From: Gammaproteobacteria bacterium
Lineage (GTDB): Bacteria; Pseudomonadota; Gammaproteobacteria; Pseudomonadales; Pseudohongiellaceae
Length of the DNA stretch: 64,000 bases
Assembly (NCBI GenBank): GCA_021773355.1
Contig: JAJFKE010000046.1
Span: 1-64,000, forward strand
Direction of reading: 5' to 3'
Shown: one piece after another, positions 16,603-25,892 of the stretch
How positions within the stretch are numbered: the first letter of the stretch is position 1
How the letters are laid out: every line of letters starts with the position of its first letter
The notes under the pieces: generated by a model
What the model saw: the letters and a program-made list of their open reading frames with translations, nothing else
Told to the model about the DNA's origin: nothing
Database searches by the model: none
Made by a program: the position numbers and the translations under genes

Positions 16603-19600
16603 GGTCTCAATCAATAATTTGGACCATCTAATCAGTCAATGTGTATGGGAAACGGAATTTGACAATGAAGAAACGGCTTCGTTTTTACAAGACACGTTGA
16701 GTCAGTGGAGTCATCTCCAGATGACTGAGATTGCTGAGGAAGTGTTGAGTGCAAACTGTCCAGAAAATGAAGTATGGCGACTGGATAAGCTTTGTGTCGA
16801 TTTGGGCTCAATAGACTACACCGAATTACAGCAAGAGTTACCTGGACGATTTAAAATTGGACTACAAAGAGCAGTTCGTGAAGCGTTAGGGCAGCGAGCT
16901 GCCAGTTCAATACGGCAGCACGCAGCGACCCGTGAATTGGATTTAGCGGCCCTACAGGAATTGCTTGGCGAATTCCTCGGCACTGGCTCTCTGCCTTGGT
17001 GGGTGCGGGGGAGGGCAAGCCACATCGAAGCGCTGGAGCAGATAATTGTCTTGGCACCAGACTATCTACAGATGTTATTGCGAAAATATGGGCAGAAGCA
17101 GCAGGTTCGAGAAAGAATGGTGCTGCAATGGGAAGAATCCCATATTCGGCAAGTCATCCGAATTTTGGAACCTAATCACCATGTTTATATACTGCATTTC
17201 GCAGATAATCTCTGTAGTCAACAGTTTCGAAAGTCAGTCGAAGTTTCACGAGAACCCTCCTTTGGCCGTAATCGCTGGCTCTGGATACTCAATCATTTGC
17301 TAGTAGAAAGAGGGTCATTCTTCAATACTGTCTCATTTGTTGAATCGACGTTGTCGAAAATGGCAAGCCACTACAATCTTAATTACTCAGAACTGCTTGA
17401 GACTTGCTTTCGCGCCAGCACAGAGCTGGCGCATGGTGGAAGCGAGATGCCCGATTTTATAAAAGCATTGAAAATTCTGAGCAGAGAATCGGGCAAAGGT
17501 AAAACTAACACCGATGGGACGTTTCGAAAGGCCCAGGATCGCTGGCTACTTTTGCAGAAGGGACTAGCACAAAGAGAGCAGATGGTAGTTCTGGGTGGAC
17601 AGAAGATATCTTTTTCCGAGTTGTGCGCAATACTGTTGCGGGAAGATAGCAGTAGGCTGTTAAAAGTGCTGCGTGTCAATCGAATGCCTGGGCTAGGAGC
17701 ATTTCTTGCTGACAATCTGAAAGGCGCAACCCGAATCTCCGTTTTGGAGCTGTCAGTTTCCCAGGGATCTCAGATTGTTCTAGCGTTAATTCAGGCTTTG
17801 CGGAAATGTCCTGCTTATGGATCTCAGGATAGAGAAGAAGCGGCTTGGAAATCCAGCTTGTCCTATATTATGGACGGAAGTTCTGAGTCGTTCGATTGCA
17901 AAGAATATATAACTCAGGTCGTAGACCGGCAGATCAATGCTGGAAATATGTTGCGTAGGCGCGTGGACAAGTCCGAGTTGCTACTTCTTTTGGCCTTGAG
18001 ATTGGATGCTGCTACTGATTCCGGGTATGTGCCCTTGAGGGATATAGTGCAGGAATTACGCTGTGAGTTAAGGTGCGAAGAAATGGTGCCGGTGGAATCC
18101 ACAAGCGTAGTTGGTCAAGTTAACAATCCATCAATTTTGAGACGGCATGGTCATTTCCTCAGAAAAGAGTCTTCACCCCAAGGCTTTGCATTAACTGATC
18201 AGTTGATTGAAAGGGGAAAAATACGCCGCGGCAAAAAACTTCAGTACCAATCAACTAATCGTCAGCTTCTCAGCGTATCTTTGCATAGATCTTCGGATTC
18301 TGATGGCTTAAGACATAGGTTCCCGAAAAAATTTGAACGCAGATCAGCATTGAACGGCCGTGCCACAGCATCTTCAAGACTGACGCACAATCAAACAGGC
18401 TTACTCAGTAATGCTCTATTGAATTATTTAGTCAGCGGCATGGTATCGGAGAGCCCCATAGCCGGGTCTGAACAGGGTCGACGGCGTGCACTGCAATTGT
18501 TTCTGCTTGGATCGCCCGCTGGCCTAGGTGTAGTACAGGATTCGACAGTTAGGATAAGAATCGGCGAGGAGAATTTCGCCATTCGTTTGTTGGAGTTGGT
18601 GGGTCTTGCAGGTTTTCCCCGGCTACTAAGACTACTTGATCGTGCCGCAGCAGATTTTGCGCTGACGTTGATGGCTGACATGTTTGATCTGCGCAGCAAT
18701 GGCTTGCTGCCAAGTATGAATAGGGTTGACTTTAATTTCGACTTGCATCGATTGTTATTGCAGGCTCTTCTTCTAGGCAGATCCAGGTTCTCGATCACCC
18801 GATTCATGGACGATTTTTCAAAATTGTTGATGGGTTTGAGTTCGGTATCAATGACAACATTTGTTGCAGATCTGAAAAAATCTAACAACAGTTTGAGTGC
18901 CGGTCGCGCCGATTCAGTTCTGTCTGGGTGGATCAATAGGTGTCCGATTGAAGATGGTGAACTGGCTGAGGACCACTTGATCCTTAGTAGTTTAGTTCCT
19001 CATCAGCTTAGACTTGATGCTGGGCAGCGAAAACAGATAGTTAGTGCCTTATTAGAGGGTGCCAGAATTACCAATACAGCCAGCGCCGATTTAGATGAAG
19101 AGATAATTGACGAGAACGATCTTGTTAGAAAATTTATGCGAGACGATCCCGAAGCGTTTCGAGACGTAGTACTAAATTTAACATGGGATCAACAAACGCT
19201 ATTTCGATTTTCGAGGCTGGCAAACGCAGGAGATTTACTCGACACAATCCGCAGCCTTCAGTCAGCTCATGGTGTCGACCTGCAGATGTTGAAACAGTTT
19301 CTTCTGGCAATCTCTCAACTAAAAATATCCGGCATTAGTGCTATCGAAATACAGATAATGCTAACTGAGAAAATTATATCTCTTTGGTGTCGTGGAGACT
19401 GGAAAATGAACTCTGCAAGGGCGGTTTTGGACGAGTTCATGAATTTCATGACTAGTCAGAATTATGTCTCCTTGCAGGAAGTCAACACCGCGATGCTGAA
19501 AATAAGAGAGAGATTGCCAGAATCTTCGATCGAAGCACTTGCGCGTCTCATGTCTGACGCGACGGGAAACTTGGCATTCCCATCAAAAACGTCAAGCTTC

Positions 19601-20179
19601 GCAACCCCGTCTCCTGTGCAGCGACCAAGTTTGGAAATTCAAAAAGAAGCACATGTAAATTTCCCTGCGCCGGGTCAGAGCCTGCAGGTTGGTAATGCGG
19701 GGCTGGTTTTGCTCAGCAGTTTTATATCTTCGTATTTCGAGCGTCTGGGTTTAGTGGAGGGGGGTAGATTTCTCAGTGGCGAGGCCCAGCGTAGTGCGAC
19801 CCTACATCTGCAGTACCTGGCGACTGGCCTTACCGATACAGAAGAGCAATATTTGCTTTTGAATAAATTGTTCTGCGGTTTACCCATGTCACAATCGTTG
19901 CCGCGAAATATTTCACTGAGCGAATCTGAGAAGGCACTAGCAGAGAGTCTCATCACATCGGTGATTGAGCATTGGAAAGCAATAGGGCATAGCTCGATTG
20001 AAGGGTTTAGGGGTAACTGGTTAATGCGCGACGGTGTGTTGTTGCGCCAAGATGAGGCTTGGTCGTTGATAGTCGAGAAGCGTTCCTACGATGTGTTGCT
20101 TCAGCGTTCACCCTTCTCGTTTTCCGTAACCAAATTGCCGTGGATGGAAGAGGCGATTTATACCACTTGGGTTAGCTGA
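16589..20179 (+). CDS. Contractile injection system tape-measure protein (Afp14-like)
   Basis: The 1196-residue protein opens with HPEVSINNLDHLISQCVWE and the acidic pair motif WRLDKLCVDLGSIDYTELQQELPGRF (in part), which mark the CIS tape-measure family. It is helix-rich throughout and is the longest helical protein in the locus, consistent with setting tube length. ATG 16589 is preferred to GTG 16577 because the family start follows it; it overlaps the Afp12 stop by 14 bases. The C-terminus (ALAESLITSVIEHWKAIG, then EGFRGNWLMRDG) resembles the conserved end of these proteins. It is followed by an 83-base gap, the largest inside the operon up to here. Confidence 0.85.
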   Translation: MRHPEVSINNLDHLISQCVWETEFDNEETASFLQDTLSQWSHLQMTEIAEEVLSANCPENEVWRLDKLCVDLGSIDYTELQQELPGRFKIGLQRAVREALGQRAASSIRQHAATRELDLAALQELLGEFLGTGSLPWWVRGRASHIEALEQIIVLAPDYLQMLLRKYGQKQQVRERMVLQWEESHIRQVIRILEPNHHVYILHFADNLCSQQFRKSVEVSREPSFGRNRWLWILNHLLVERGSFFNTVSFVESTLSKMASHYNLNYSELLETCFRASTELAHGGSEMPDFIKALKILSRESGKGKTNTDGTFRKAQDRWLLLQKGLAQREQMVVLGGQKISFSELCAILLREDSSRLLKVLRVNRMPGLGAFLADNLKGATRISVLELSVSQGSQIVLALIQALRKCPAYGSQDREEAAWKSSLSYIMDGSSESFDCKEYITQVVDRQINAGNMLRRRVDKSELLLLLALRLDAATDSGYVPLRDIVQELRCELRCEEMVPVESTSVVGQVNNPSILRRHGHFLRKESSPQGFALTDQLIERGKIRRGKKLQYQSTNRQLLSVSLHRSSDSDGLRHRFPKKFERRSALNGRATASSRLTHNQTGLLSNALLNYLVSGMVSESPIAGSEQGRRRALQLFLLGSPAGLGVVQDSTVRIRIGEENFAIRLLELVGLAGFPRLLRLLDRAAADFALTLMADMFDLRSNGLLPSMNRVDFNFDLHRLLLQALLLGRSRFSITRFMDDFSKLLMGLSSVSMTTFVADLKKSNNSLSAGRADSVLSGWINRCPIEDGELAEDHLILSSLVPHQLRLDAGQRKQIVSALLEGARITNTASADLDEEIIDENDLVRKFMRDDPEAFRDVVLNLTWDQQTLFRFSRLANAGDLLDTIRSLQSAHGVDLQMLKQFLLAISQLKISGISAIEIQIMLTEKIISLWCRGDWKMNSARAVLDEFMNFMTSQNYVSLQEVNTAMLKIRERLPESSIEALARLMSDATGNLAFPSKTSSFATPSPVQRPSLEIQKEAHVNFPAPGQSLQVGNAGLVLLSSFISSYFERLGLVEGGRFLSGEAQRSATLHLQYLATGLTDTEEQYLLLNKLFCGLPMSQSLPRNISLSESEKALAESLITSVIEHWKAIGHSSIEGFRGNWLMRDGVLLRQDEAWSLIVEKRSYDVLLQRSPFSFSVTKLPWMEEAIYTTWVS

Positions 20180-20262
20180 AATGAGTAAAGCACTAGAAAA
20201 GAACTAGAAAACAACAATTTTAAAGTTATTGGACTAAAAAGATAATTGAAGAGGATAATATT

Positions 20263-22098
20263 ATGGGTAGTTACAACGAAAATGTGCGAGACACGGTAAG
20301 CGGCGTACTTGGCGGTTTGCAGACAGAGGAAAAGAATGCCGAAGCGAATCAAACAGCAGCTTGTTTCGCCCTGTATTACAGTCAGGGGGCAAATATTGTA
20401 GCGGAAGACAAGCTGTATCAAGTCCGTGCTAAATATAAGCAAGCACGGGAAATCGGTGTTCAAGGGGTTGAAAACGAGAATTTGGCGAACAATTTGCTTG
20501 TCACCGCCAGCGGGCTTAATGGAGATGCAGCAGCCGGCGTCACTAATGCTGCCGCGGCTGCCAGTAATTTCCAAATTGCGGCTACGACAATAACTCAGCT
20601 GGCTACTGAAATAGGCAAAGCCTATACCCTGGTTAGTGTGGAGGACTGCGGAACGGAAATTTACAAAATGACTGATATGGCCAAGCAGTTTATACAGGAG
20701 ACCGCTACCCTGGCTGAAAGTATGTCATACACAGCAATGGAAGCCAGCACTCTTAGTTCCAAGATAATGGCCAATCAATTGTTTACCGAAACTGAAGCGG
20801 TGAAAGCCGGAATCGATAGTCTACTGACTGTTACCGATGCTGAGTTTAACAAGCTTGGTGAGAGGCAAGCGGCAGACTCGGCTCGAGTAGATGATACTCT
20901 TTCTGAAGAACAACGAAACGAAGGCGCTTTGGCGATAGCAAATGAAGAGTATTCGGCAATACGCAGTGCCTACGATATGTCGAAGCAGGAGCTTAATTTC
21001 GATCTCAAAGTTGAAGTGGAAAATAGTGAGTCTATCCGGATATTTTTTGAGAAGTATTCTCAGCCATTCACTGACAATTCTTTAAACCTGTCTAATAAGC
21101 AGTCTGAAATTAAAATACCTCCTGCAGATCCGAAATACTATGCAGTCATAGTACCTGCCGACGAAGCAAGTCTGTTTAATATCGAGCTAGCGGAGGCAAA
21201 GTTTGCGCAAAATCGCGATGAACTGTTCCTGCCGTGCATGGATGAGGATCGCGTGAAGGATGCGGACCTTCAATCTGGTGTCAGCTATAAAGCAAAGTAC
21301 GATATCAATGGAGGGGTAGTGGAGGCTGGGAAGAGTTATACGGTTTTTCTCTATGTTGCTCTTTCTAATGAATATAAGGCATTTATTAACGATTTTCACG
21401 ATCTTCTGTCCGTTGCTTCCGATCCCTTCGTGCTTGTTCTCACATTGCCTGTGCCAACTAATCGCCCAGAGATCACTTGGGTGCCGGTTGATGGTCAGTC
21501 GCCGGGTATCGAATACAATTTGATTCAGTTTGAAATAGAAAATATTACTTATCCAGATGTTGGCCCAGATGAGATTGAACACCGCTTGCTGTTCCTGCCA
21601 GCTGCTCCGCTGCAATCGAATGCATTTAAGTTGGCCGAGACAAATGGTGGAGAAGGAGCTCCAGCACATGATAAGTTGAGATTTATTTTTAGTACTGCGA
21701 TCGCCGAACAAATATCTAAAGGAAATTATCTGGAAGCGAAATGGGAGCCTGGCCTGGAACCTGTCGCACCAGCTTCTAAAGGAAATTCCCGGAAGGGGAA
21801 ATCGGAGCTTAGCCCGACCCCTCTCATACCGGTATTCACCTATTCAGCAAGACCAGGCAAGGCATTGACTGACATCTTCGGTGCACCCATCAAACAATAC
21901 GAACCCTATTTAGTCATGATTCTGTCTGAGGCTAAAAGTGATGAGCTTGCCAAGAAAGCGTGGACAAGTCTTGGTTACTGGGATGAACCGGAGGTAGAAG
22001 TAATATTCACCAAAGACTTTAGAATCGAGTCAAATTCAATAACCCTAATTCCACCAGTTGAAGCAGATAAGCAAAATGGAGAATCTTCAGATGAATAG
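20263..22098 (+). CDS. eCIS-associated Ala-rich coiled-coil protein of unknown function
   Basis: The 611-residue protein has a ribosome site GAAGAGG before ATG 20263. Residues 1-230 are helical, rich in Ala, Thr and Asn with few prolines (for example AAAGVTNAAAAASNFQIAATT). The C-terminal two-thirds are mixed beta with Asn/Pro-rich loops (PPADPKYYAVIVPADEAS). No signal peptide or membrane helix is seen. I recall similar unnamed proteins in eCIS loci of other bacteria but know no function. Its place between tape measure and ATPase, where Afp carries its fibre gene, makes a fibre or particle accessory role possible. It overlaps the next gene by eight bases. Confidence 0.7.
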   Translation: MGSYNENVRDTVSGVLGGLQTEEKNAEANQTAACFALYYSQGANIVAEDKLYQVRAKYKQAREIGVQGVENENLANNLLVTASGLNGDAAAGVTNAAAAASNFQIAATTITQLATEIGKAYTLVSVEDCGTEIYKMTDMAKQFIQETATLAESMSYTAMEASTLSSKIMANQLFTETEAVKAGIDSLLTVTDAEFNKLGERQAADSARVDDTLSEEQRNEGALAIANEEYSAIRSAYDMSKQELNFDLKVEVENSESIRIFFEKYSQPFTDNSLNLSNKQSEIKIPPADPKYYAVIVPADEASLFNIELAEAKFAQNRDELFLPCMDEDRVKDADLQSGVSYKAKYDINGGVVEAGKSYTVFLYVALSNEYKAFINDFHDLLSVASDPFVLVLTLPVPTNRPEITWVPVDGQSPGIEYNLIQFEIENITYPDVGPDEIEHRLLFLPAAPLQSNAFKLAETNGGEGAPAHDKLRFIFSTAIAEQISKGNYLEAKWEPGLEPVAPASKGNSRKGKSELSPTPLIPVFTYSARPGKALTDIFGAPIKQYEPYLVMILSEAKSDELAKKAWTSLGYWDEPEVEVIFTKDFRIESNSITLIPPVEADKQNGESSDE

Positions 22099-23539
22099 TA
22101 TTATGAAACTAACAAGACCACCCGGAATAAACGAAAAAAAACAGGCAGAATTGAATAAATTAACAGCTGAAGTTCTAAGCCAACAGTATTTAGTGGACGA
22201 ACTGCAGACAATAGTTAAGTCCTTAGGAGAAAAGTCTGCGACCTTTAAAGGTTTTTTGGCTCAGGCGGATACGGATAAAAAATCTGCTCTTGCTAACTAT
22301 GAGCTATTCAAAAAAATCCTAAATCAAGTAAAAGACCTAACTGTTAATTCGAGTGTGGTGAGAAATACTGCCGGTGAGGCTGACGATAGCATCGACCAAC
22401 TAACGAAAGAGATAGCGCCTATGGTGCAAAAATTGATTTTTGCGGTTGACTATATCAATAAGTTGTCAGAAGCGATTAACAAGCAGAAAGTCAAAATACC
22501 GTTGATATCAAACGATCTGATAACCATCATGTCGACTGCTAATGAAAAGGCCAATGCGGCGATTGCTGCTACCCTGACTGCAGTGCAGAGCTGCTATGCA
22601 TTAAAGTCGAGTGCTGAGAATACAAAACAATCTGCAGAGCTAGATCACTCCCAATGCCTGGATCTCAGAAAACAATTGGTCGGCAAGAATGACGAGCCTT
22701 GCAATCTTGACCTCGAAATTTGGTTAGAGGAAAAAGCACTGGTAGACAAGGAAATAGCGAAGCTCCATAAGACCATAGACAAACTTCAAAAGAATGTAAC
22801 AAAGACTAGAGCCTATATCGGGGAAATCGAACTCGAGCGTTCTGAGGCTCAACGAAATATTGCCACGCTTGATGCGGAGATATTATATCTTGATGGCCCG
22901 CAAGCATTAAGAGACATCGAACGTGCTGCATTGGACAATATTGGAGCACTGGCATTAGAAGGGATAGCCGCGAAACTACTTGAAGAAGCCCTAAAAGCAG
23001 AAAAGGAAGGAAAGCATGCGGAAGCGAACAGATTAAGTAACGAAGCCAGGAAAGAGCAAAGTGCTGCACGGAAATTAATTCACAATGCGACACAATTGGA
23101 AGAGAACGCTAATAGTGTTCTTAAGGATATAGAAGACAAGGAAAAGAGAATAAGTAAGTTGAAAGATAGCGTTAAAGACTTGGACTCCAAGATCGCGCAA
23201 GCATATCTGAGACTGGAGCGTGATGAGCTAAGCCTAATATTTGAAAATGTGATATTGCTCGAAAGAGAGAAAAGACTGGAATACATAAATGTAAAAATAG
23301 CGTTCATGAGAGGGAAAACTGGAGTAACCGCTGAGGGAGAATCTATTTGCAGTCTGAAGGCGCTACTGAAACAAGTCCGCAATGATGCGAATCGTGAGTA
23401 CGAGGAGGAGCTTAGTGCTAATTCCGTCGTCGCTGGCGAATTGGATGCCGCAAATGAGCGCCTGACTACAGCGACTAATAAATTGGCGTCGCTGAAGGCC
23501 GGGCTGGATGCTGCCACGGCTGCCGCATTAGCGGCTTAA
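22091..23539 (+). CDS. eCIS-associated long coiled-coil protein of unknown function
   Basis: The 482-residue protein is almost entirely heptad-like helix, with charged stretches such as KEIAKLHKTIDKLQKNVTK and KEKRISKLKDSVKDLDSK, and ends in an Ala-rich tail (LKAGLDAATAAALAA). ATG 22091 is chosen because GGAG at 22078-22081 is nine bases upstream; other ATGs at 22058 and 22076 lie further inside the previous gene. It is probably a rod-like partner of the preceding protein. There are no catalytic motifs. It may be a fibre shaft, a tube-lumen scaffold or a cargo chaperone; sequence alone cannot decide. Confidence 0.7.
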   Translation: MNSIMKLTRPPGINEKKQAELNKLTAEVLSQQYLVDELQTIVKSLGEKSATFKGFLAQADTDKKSALANYELFKKILNQVKDLTVNSSVVRNTAGEADDSIDQLTKEIAPMVQKLIFAVDYINKLSEAINKQKVKIPLISNDLITIMSTANEKANAAIAATLTAVQSCYALKSSAENTKQSAELDHSQCLDLRKQLVGKNDEPCNLDLEIWLEEKALVDKEIAKLHKTIDKLQKNVTKTRAYIGEIELERSEAQRNIATLDAEILYLDGPQALRDIERAALDNIGALALEGIAAKLLEEALKAEKEGKHAEANRLSNEARKEQSAARKLIHNATQLEENANSVLKDIEDKEKRISKLKDSVKDLDSKIAQAYLRLERDELSLIFENVILLEREKRLEYINVKIAFMRGKTGVTAEGESICSLKALLKQVRNDANREYEEELSANSVVAGELDAANERLTTATNKLASLKAGLDAATAAALAA

Positions 23540-23572
23540 CTGTGTTGGTACTTCTGTGCGGAGGGGTGCTCA

Positions 23573-24451
23573 GTGGATAGATCCAAGTTCAGTCGTGAGT
23601 GCTATATAAGAACAGGTGGCTGGTTACCGTTAAACCCATTAGTGCAAAAAGCTGAATTGGGAGATTTCGGTCAGATTAGCCAAGGAAGTTTGCGTCAGCT
23701 GGGGAATATAAGAGATTTGCCGCTAGTGGCTTTGCCGCTGGTGGCAGAAAGTTCTAACCGGCCCAATCTGTCCCTGCACGAGGTGGAAATCGATCCTGGC
23801 GAAAAGAGTTGGAGATTGGAGTCTGGCGTTAACCACATGTTCAGTTCCAGTGAAAGTGTGATGGACAACGTGGAAAACAGGCTTGCTCGATCTCGGCAGG
23901 TTCTTGGATTTTCCGATAGGGGCAGTTTCGTGTTCCATGGAGCCAATCCCAAGTTCCGCCTGTTAAGCAATTGGAGCGAGTTCGCTAAAGATTTGACGAT
24001 GCTGCTAACACAAAGTGCGTTTTCATTTCGCCATCTGTATGTCATTACCCATCTGGCCACCTTGGAAAATTGGACCTTGGCAATTGCCGGTGGTGTTGAT
24101 GCACAACTTGAAATATCCACAGAATTGGCAGACGCCGATTATTTTGGCCACCTCGATCATAGTTCGCTCAGGCTGGAAAAAAGTTCCAATATAGACGTCT
24201 TCTTACACTCAAGAGAGGAGCCCGCTGTATTCTTTAAGGCTAAAAAACTAGCGATAACCCAGGCAAAAAGAGAGGCGTTTCTTGAGAAAATCATATCCAG
24301 AAAAGAAGGTCTTTCCGATATTGAAATCGCCAATTGGTTAGATACAGACCTGATTAATCTAGTGGAATCTAATCAGCTGAATATTGCTACGAGCTTGGAC
24401 TTTTTCGAATGGTTGGACAGTAGTTTAGATGAGGCCCAGATGCTATGTTGA
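23573..24451 (+). CDS. eCIS-associated protein of unknown function
   Basis: The 292-residue protein starts at GTG 23573 after GGAGGGG. It has a Tyr/Trp-rich N-terminus (TGGWLPLNPLVQKAELGDFGQ) and a helical C-terminal third (FLEKIISRKEGLSDIEIANWLD). There is no signal peptide or membrane segment. Its last seven bases overlap the start of the AAA+ ATPase gene, so the two are translationally coupled and the product may be a substrate or regulator of that ATPase. I do not recognise the family. Confidence 0.65.
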   Translation: MDRSKFSRECYIRTGGWLPLNPLVQKAELGDFGQISQGSLRQLGNIRDLPLVALPLVAESSNRPNLSLHEVEIDPGEKSWRLESGVNHMFSSSESVMDNVENRLARSRQVLGFSDRGSFVFHGANPKFRLLSNWSEFAKDLTMLLTQSAFSFRHLYVITHLATLENWTLAIAGGVDAQLEISTELADADYFGHLDHSSLRLEKSSNIDVFLHSREEPAVFFKAKKLAITQAKREAFLEKIISRKEGLSDIEIANWLDTDLINLVESNQLNIATSLDFFEWLDSSLDEAQMLC

Positions 24452-25851
24452 ATGAGAGCGTGGCCGAACCCCTCAAGAAAAATACAATGGCTGGCGAGCC
24501 TCATACCGACCTTGCTAACCTGAGGGCGCTGGAAATTGAGCTTGACTGGTTGGCCAGGGTGATTGATTGCGTAATTTGTCAATATTTGAAACACGAAGGT
24601 CATGACAAGCATTGGGTAGAGCTTCCACTACCGGAACATGAGGAAGAGACCTCGGTTTACGGTGCCATTATTGCGGGCTGGTCGCTAGACCGCTATGAAC
24701 GGCTGGCCCTGGTACTATCTATAGCTCCCCACCTTAGACCTCAGATCCTGGATATTTTCTTTGGACTAAATCAGCTCCATAATCGGGCGTTTACTGAATT
24801 CGGTGGTGTGGCTAATTCCAGCTTCAGTGGCTTTCTGCCCACAGCGCAAACCCTGGCGTTTCTCATCTGTGGAAACAATCCTCTTTGGAGACATAGATTT
24901 TCCACGGTTGTTTCTGCCCCTAATCGCCTAATGGCTGAGCAAGTTCTGTCTCTCGAAGGGGTCGATACGGGCATGCCCAGCCTTGGTGGGGTGTTATCTA
25001 TTTCGGAACAATGGTTACACTATTTCTTAACTGCAGAGCCAGTTCGGCCAGAATTGTCTTCCGCATTTCCGGCGCAAGCGATAACTACCGCATTGGACTG
25101 GGACGACCTGATTCTCGAAGATTCGGTAATGGATCAAATCATTGAAATAAAAGCCTGGCTGGACCATGGTCAAACCTTGATGAGCAAATGGAACTTACAA
25201 GGGAAAATAAAACCTGGCTATCGTGCATTGTTTTTCGGCGCTCCGGGAACCGGTAAGACATTGACGGCGACATTATTGGCAAAATCCACGGAAAGAGAGA
25301 TATACCGCGTCGATTTGTCGATGTTGGTGTCCAAGTACATCGGTGAAACTGAGAAAAATCTATCAAAAGTATTCGATGCTGCCAGCTATAAGCGCTGGAT
25401 ACTGTTTTTTGACGAAGCCGATGCCCTATTTGGCAAGCGAACGGTCGCTACAACATCGAATGATCGCCACGCCAACCAACTCACTGGCTATTTGTTACAG
25501 CGCATTGAGGACTTTCCAGGAGTAGTTATTCTCTCTTCCAATCTGCGCGCCAATATTGATGAGGCGTTTACTCGACGCTTTCAATCCATGATTCATTTCA
25601 CCATGCCATCGGCGGAGGAAAGGTTGCAGCTATGGACCAATGCTTTCGCCGATAGTTGTACGCTGCATGAAGATGTTGATCTGAGTATGATTGCTGATAA
25701 GTACGAAATGGCTGGCGGCGCTATCATCAATGTGCTGCGCTACTGCGCACTAGCTGCCATCAGCCGACAGTCGAATCAGGTTAGCAATCATGACATTCTG
25801 AATGGAATACGCAGAGAATTTCGCAAAGACAATAAGACTCTAGCTGTCTAA
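24445..25851 (+). CDS. AAA+ ATPase of the injection system (Afp15/Pvc15-like)
   Basis: The 468-residue protein has an N-terminal helical domain (about 1-200) and a single AAA+ module. Walker A is FGAPGTGKTLTATLLAK near residue 265, Walker B WILFFDEADALFGKR near 320, and sensor/arginine-finger region VVILSSNLRANIDEAFTRRFQSM (in part) follows. This is the Afp15/Pvc15 arrangement; that family is needed for particle assembly or cargo loading. It overlaps the preceding gene by seven bases and is directly upstream of the two putative cargo genes, in keeping with a loading role. Confidence 0.92.
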   Translation: MLNESVAEPLKKNTMAGEPHTDLANLRALEIELDWLARVIDCVICQYLKHEGHDKHWVELPLPEHEEETSVYGAIIAGWSLDRYERLALVLSIAPHLRPQILDIFFGLNQLHNRAFTEFGGVANSSFSGFLPTAQTLAFLICGNNPLWRHRFSTVVSAPNRLMAEQVLSLEGVDTGMPSLGGVLSISEQWLHYFLTAEPVRPELSSAFPAQAITTALDWDDLILEDSVMDQIIEIKAWLDHGQTLMSKWNLQGKIKPGYRALFFGAPGTGKTLTATLLAKSTEREIYRVDLSMLVSKYIGETEKNLSKVFDAASYKRWILFFDEADALFGKRTVATTSNDRHANQLTGYLLQRIEDFPGVVILSSNLRANIDEAFTRRFQSMIHFTMPSAEERLQLWTNAFADSCTLHEDVDLSMIADKYEMAGGAIINVLRYCALAAISRQSNQVSNHDILNGIRREFRKDNKTLAV

Positions 25852-25892
25852 TTGCAAATATATAAGACGCGAGAATACATACTGGAAGTAAC

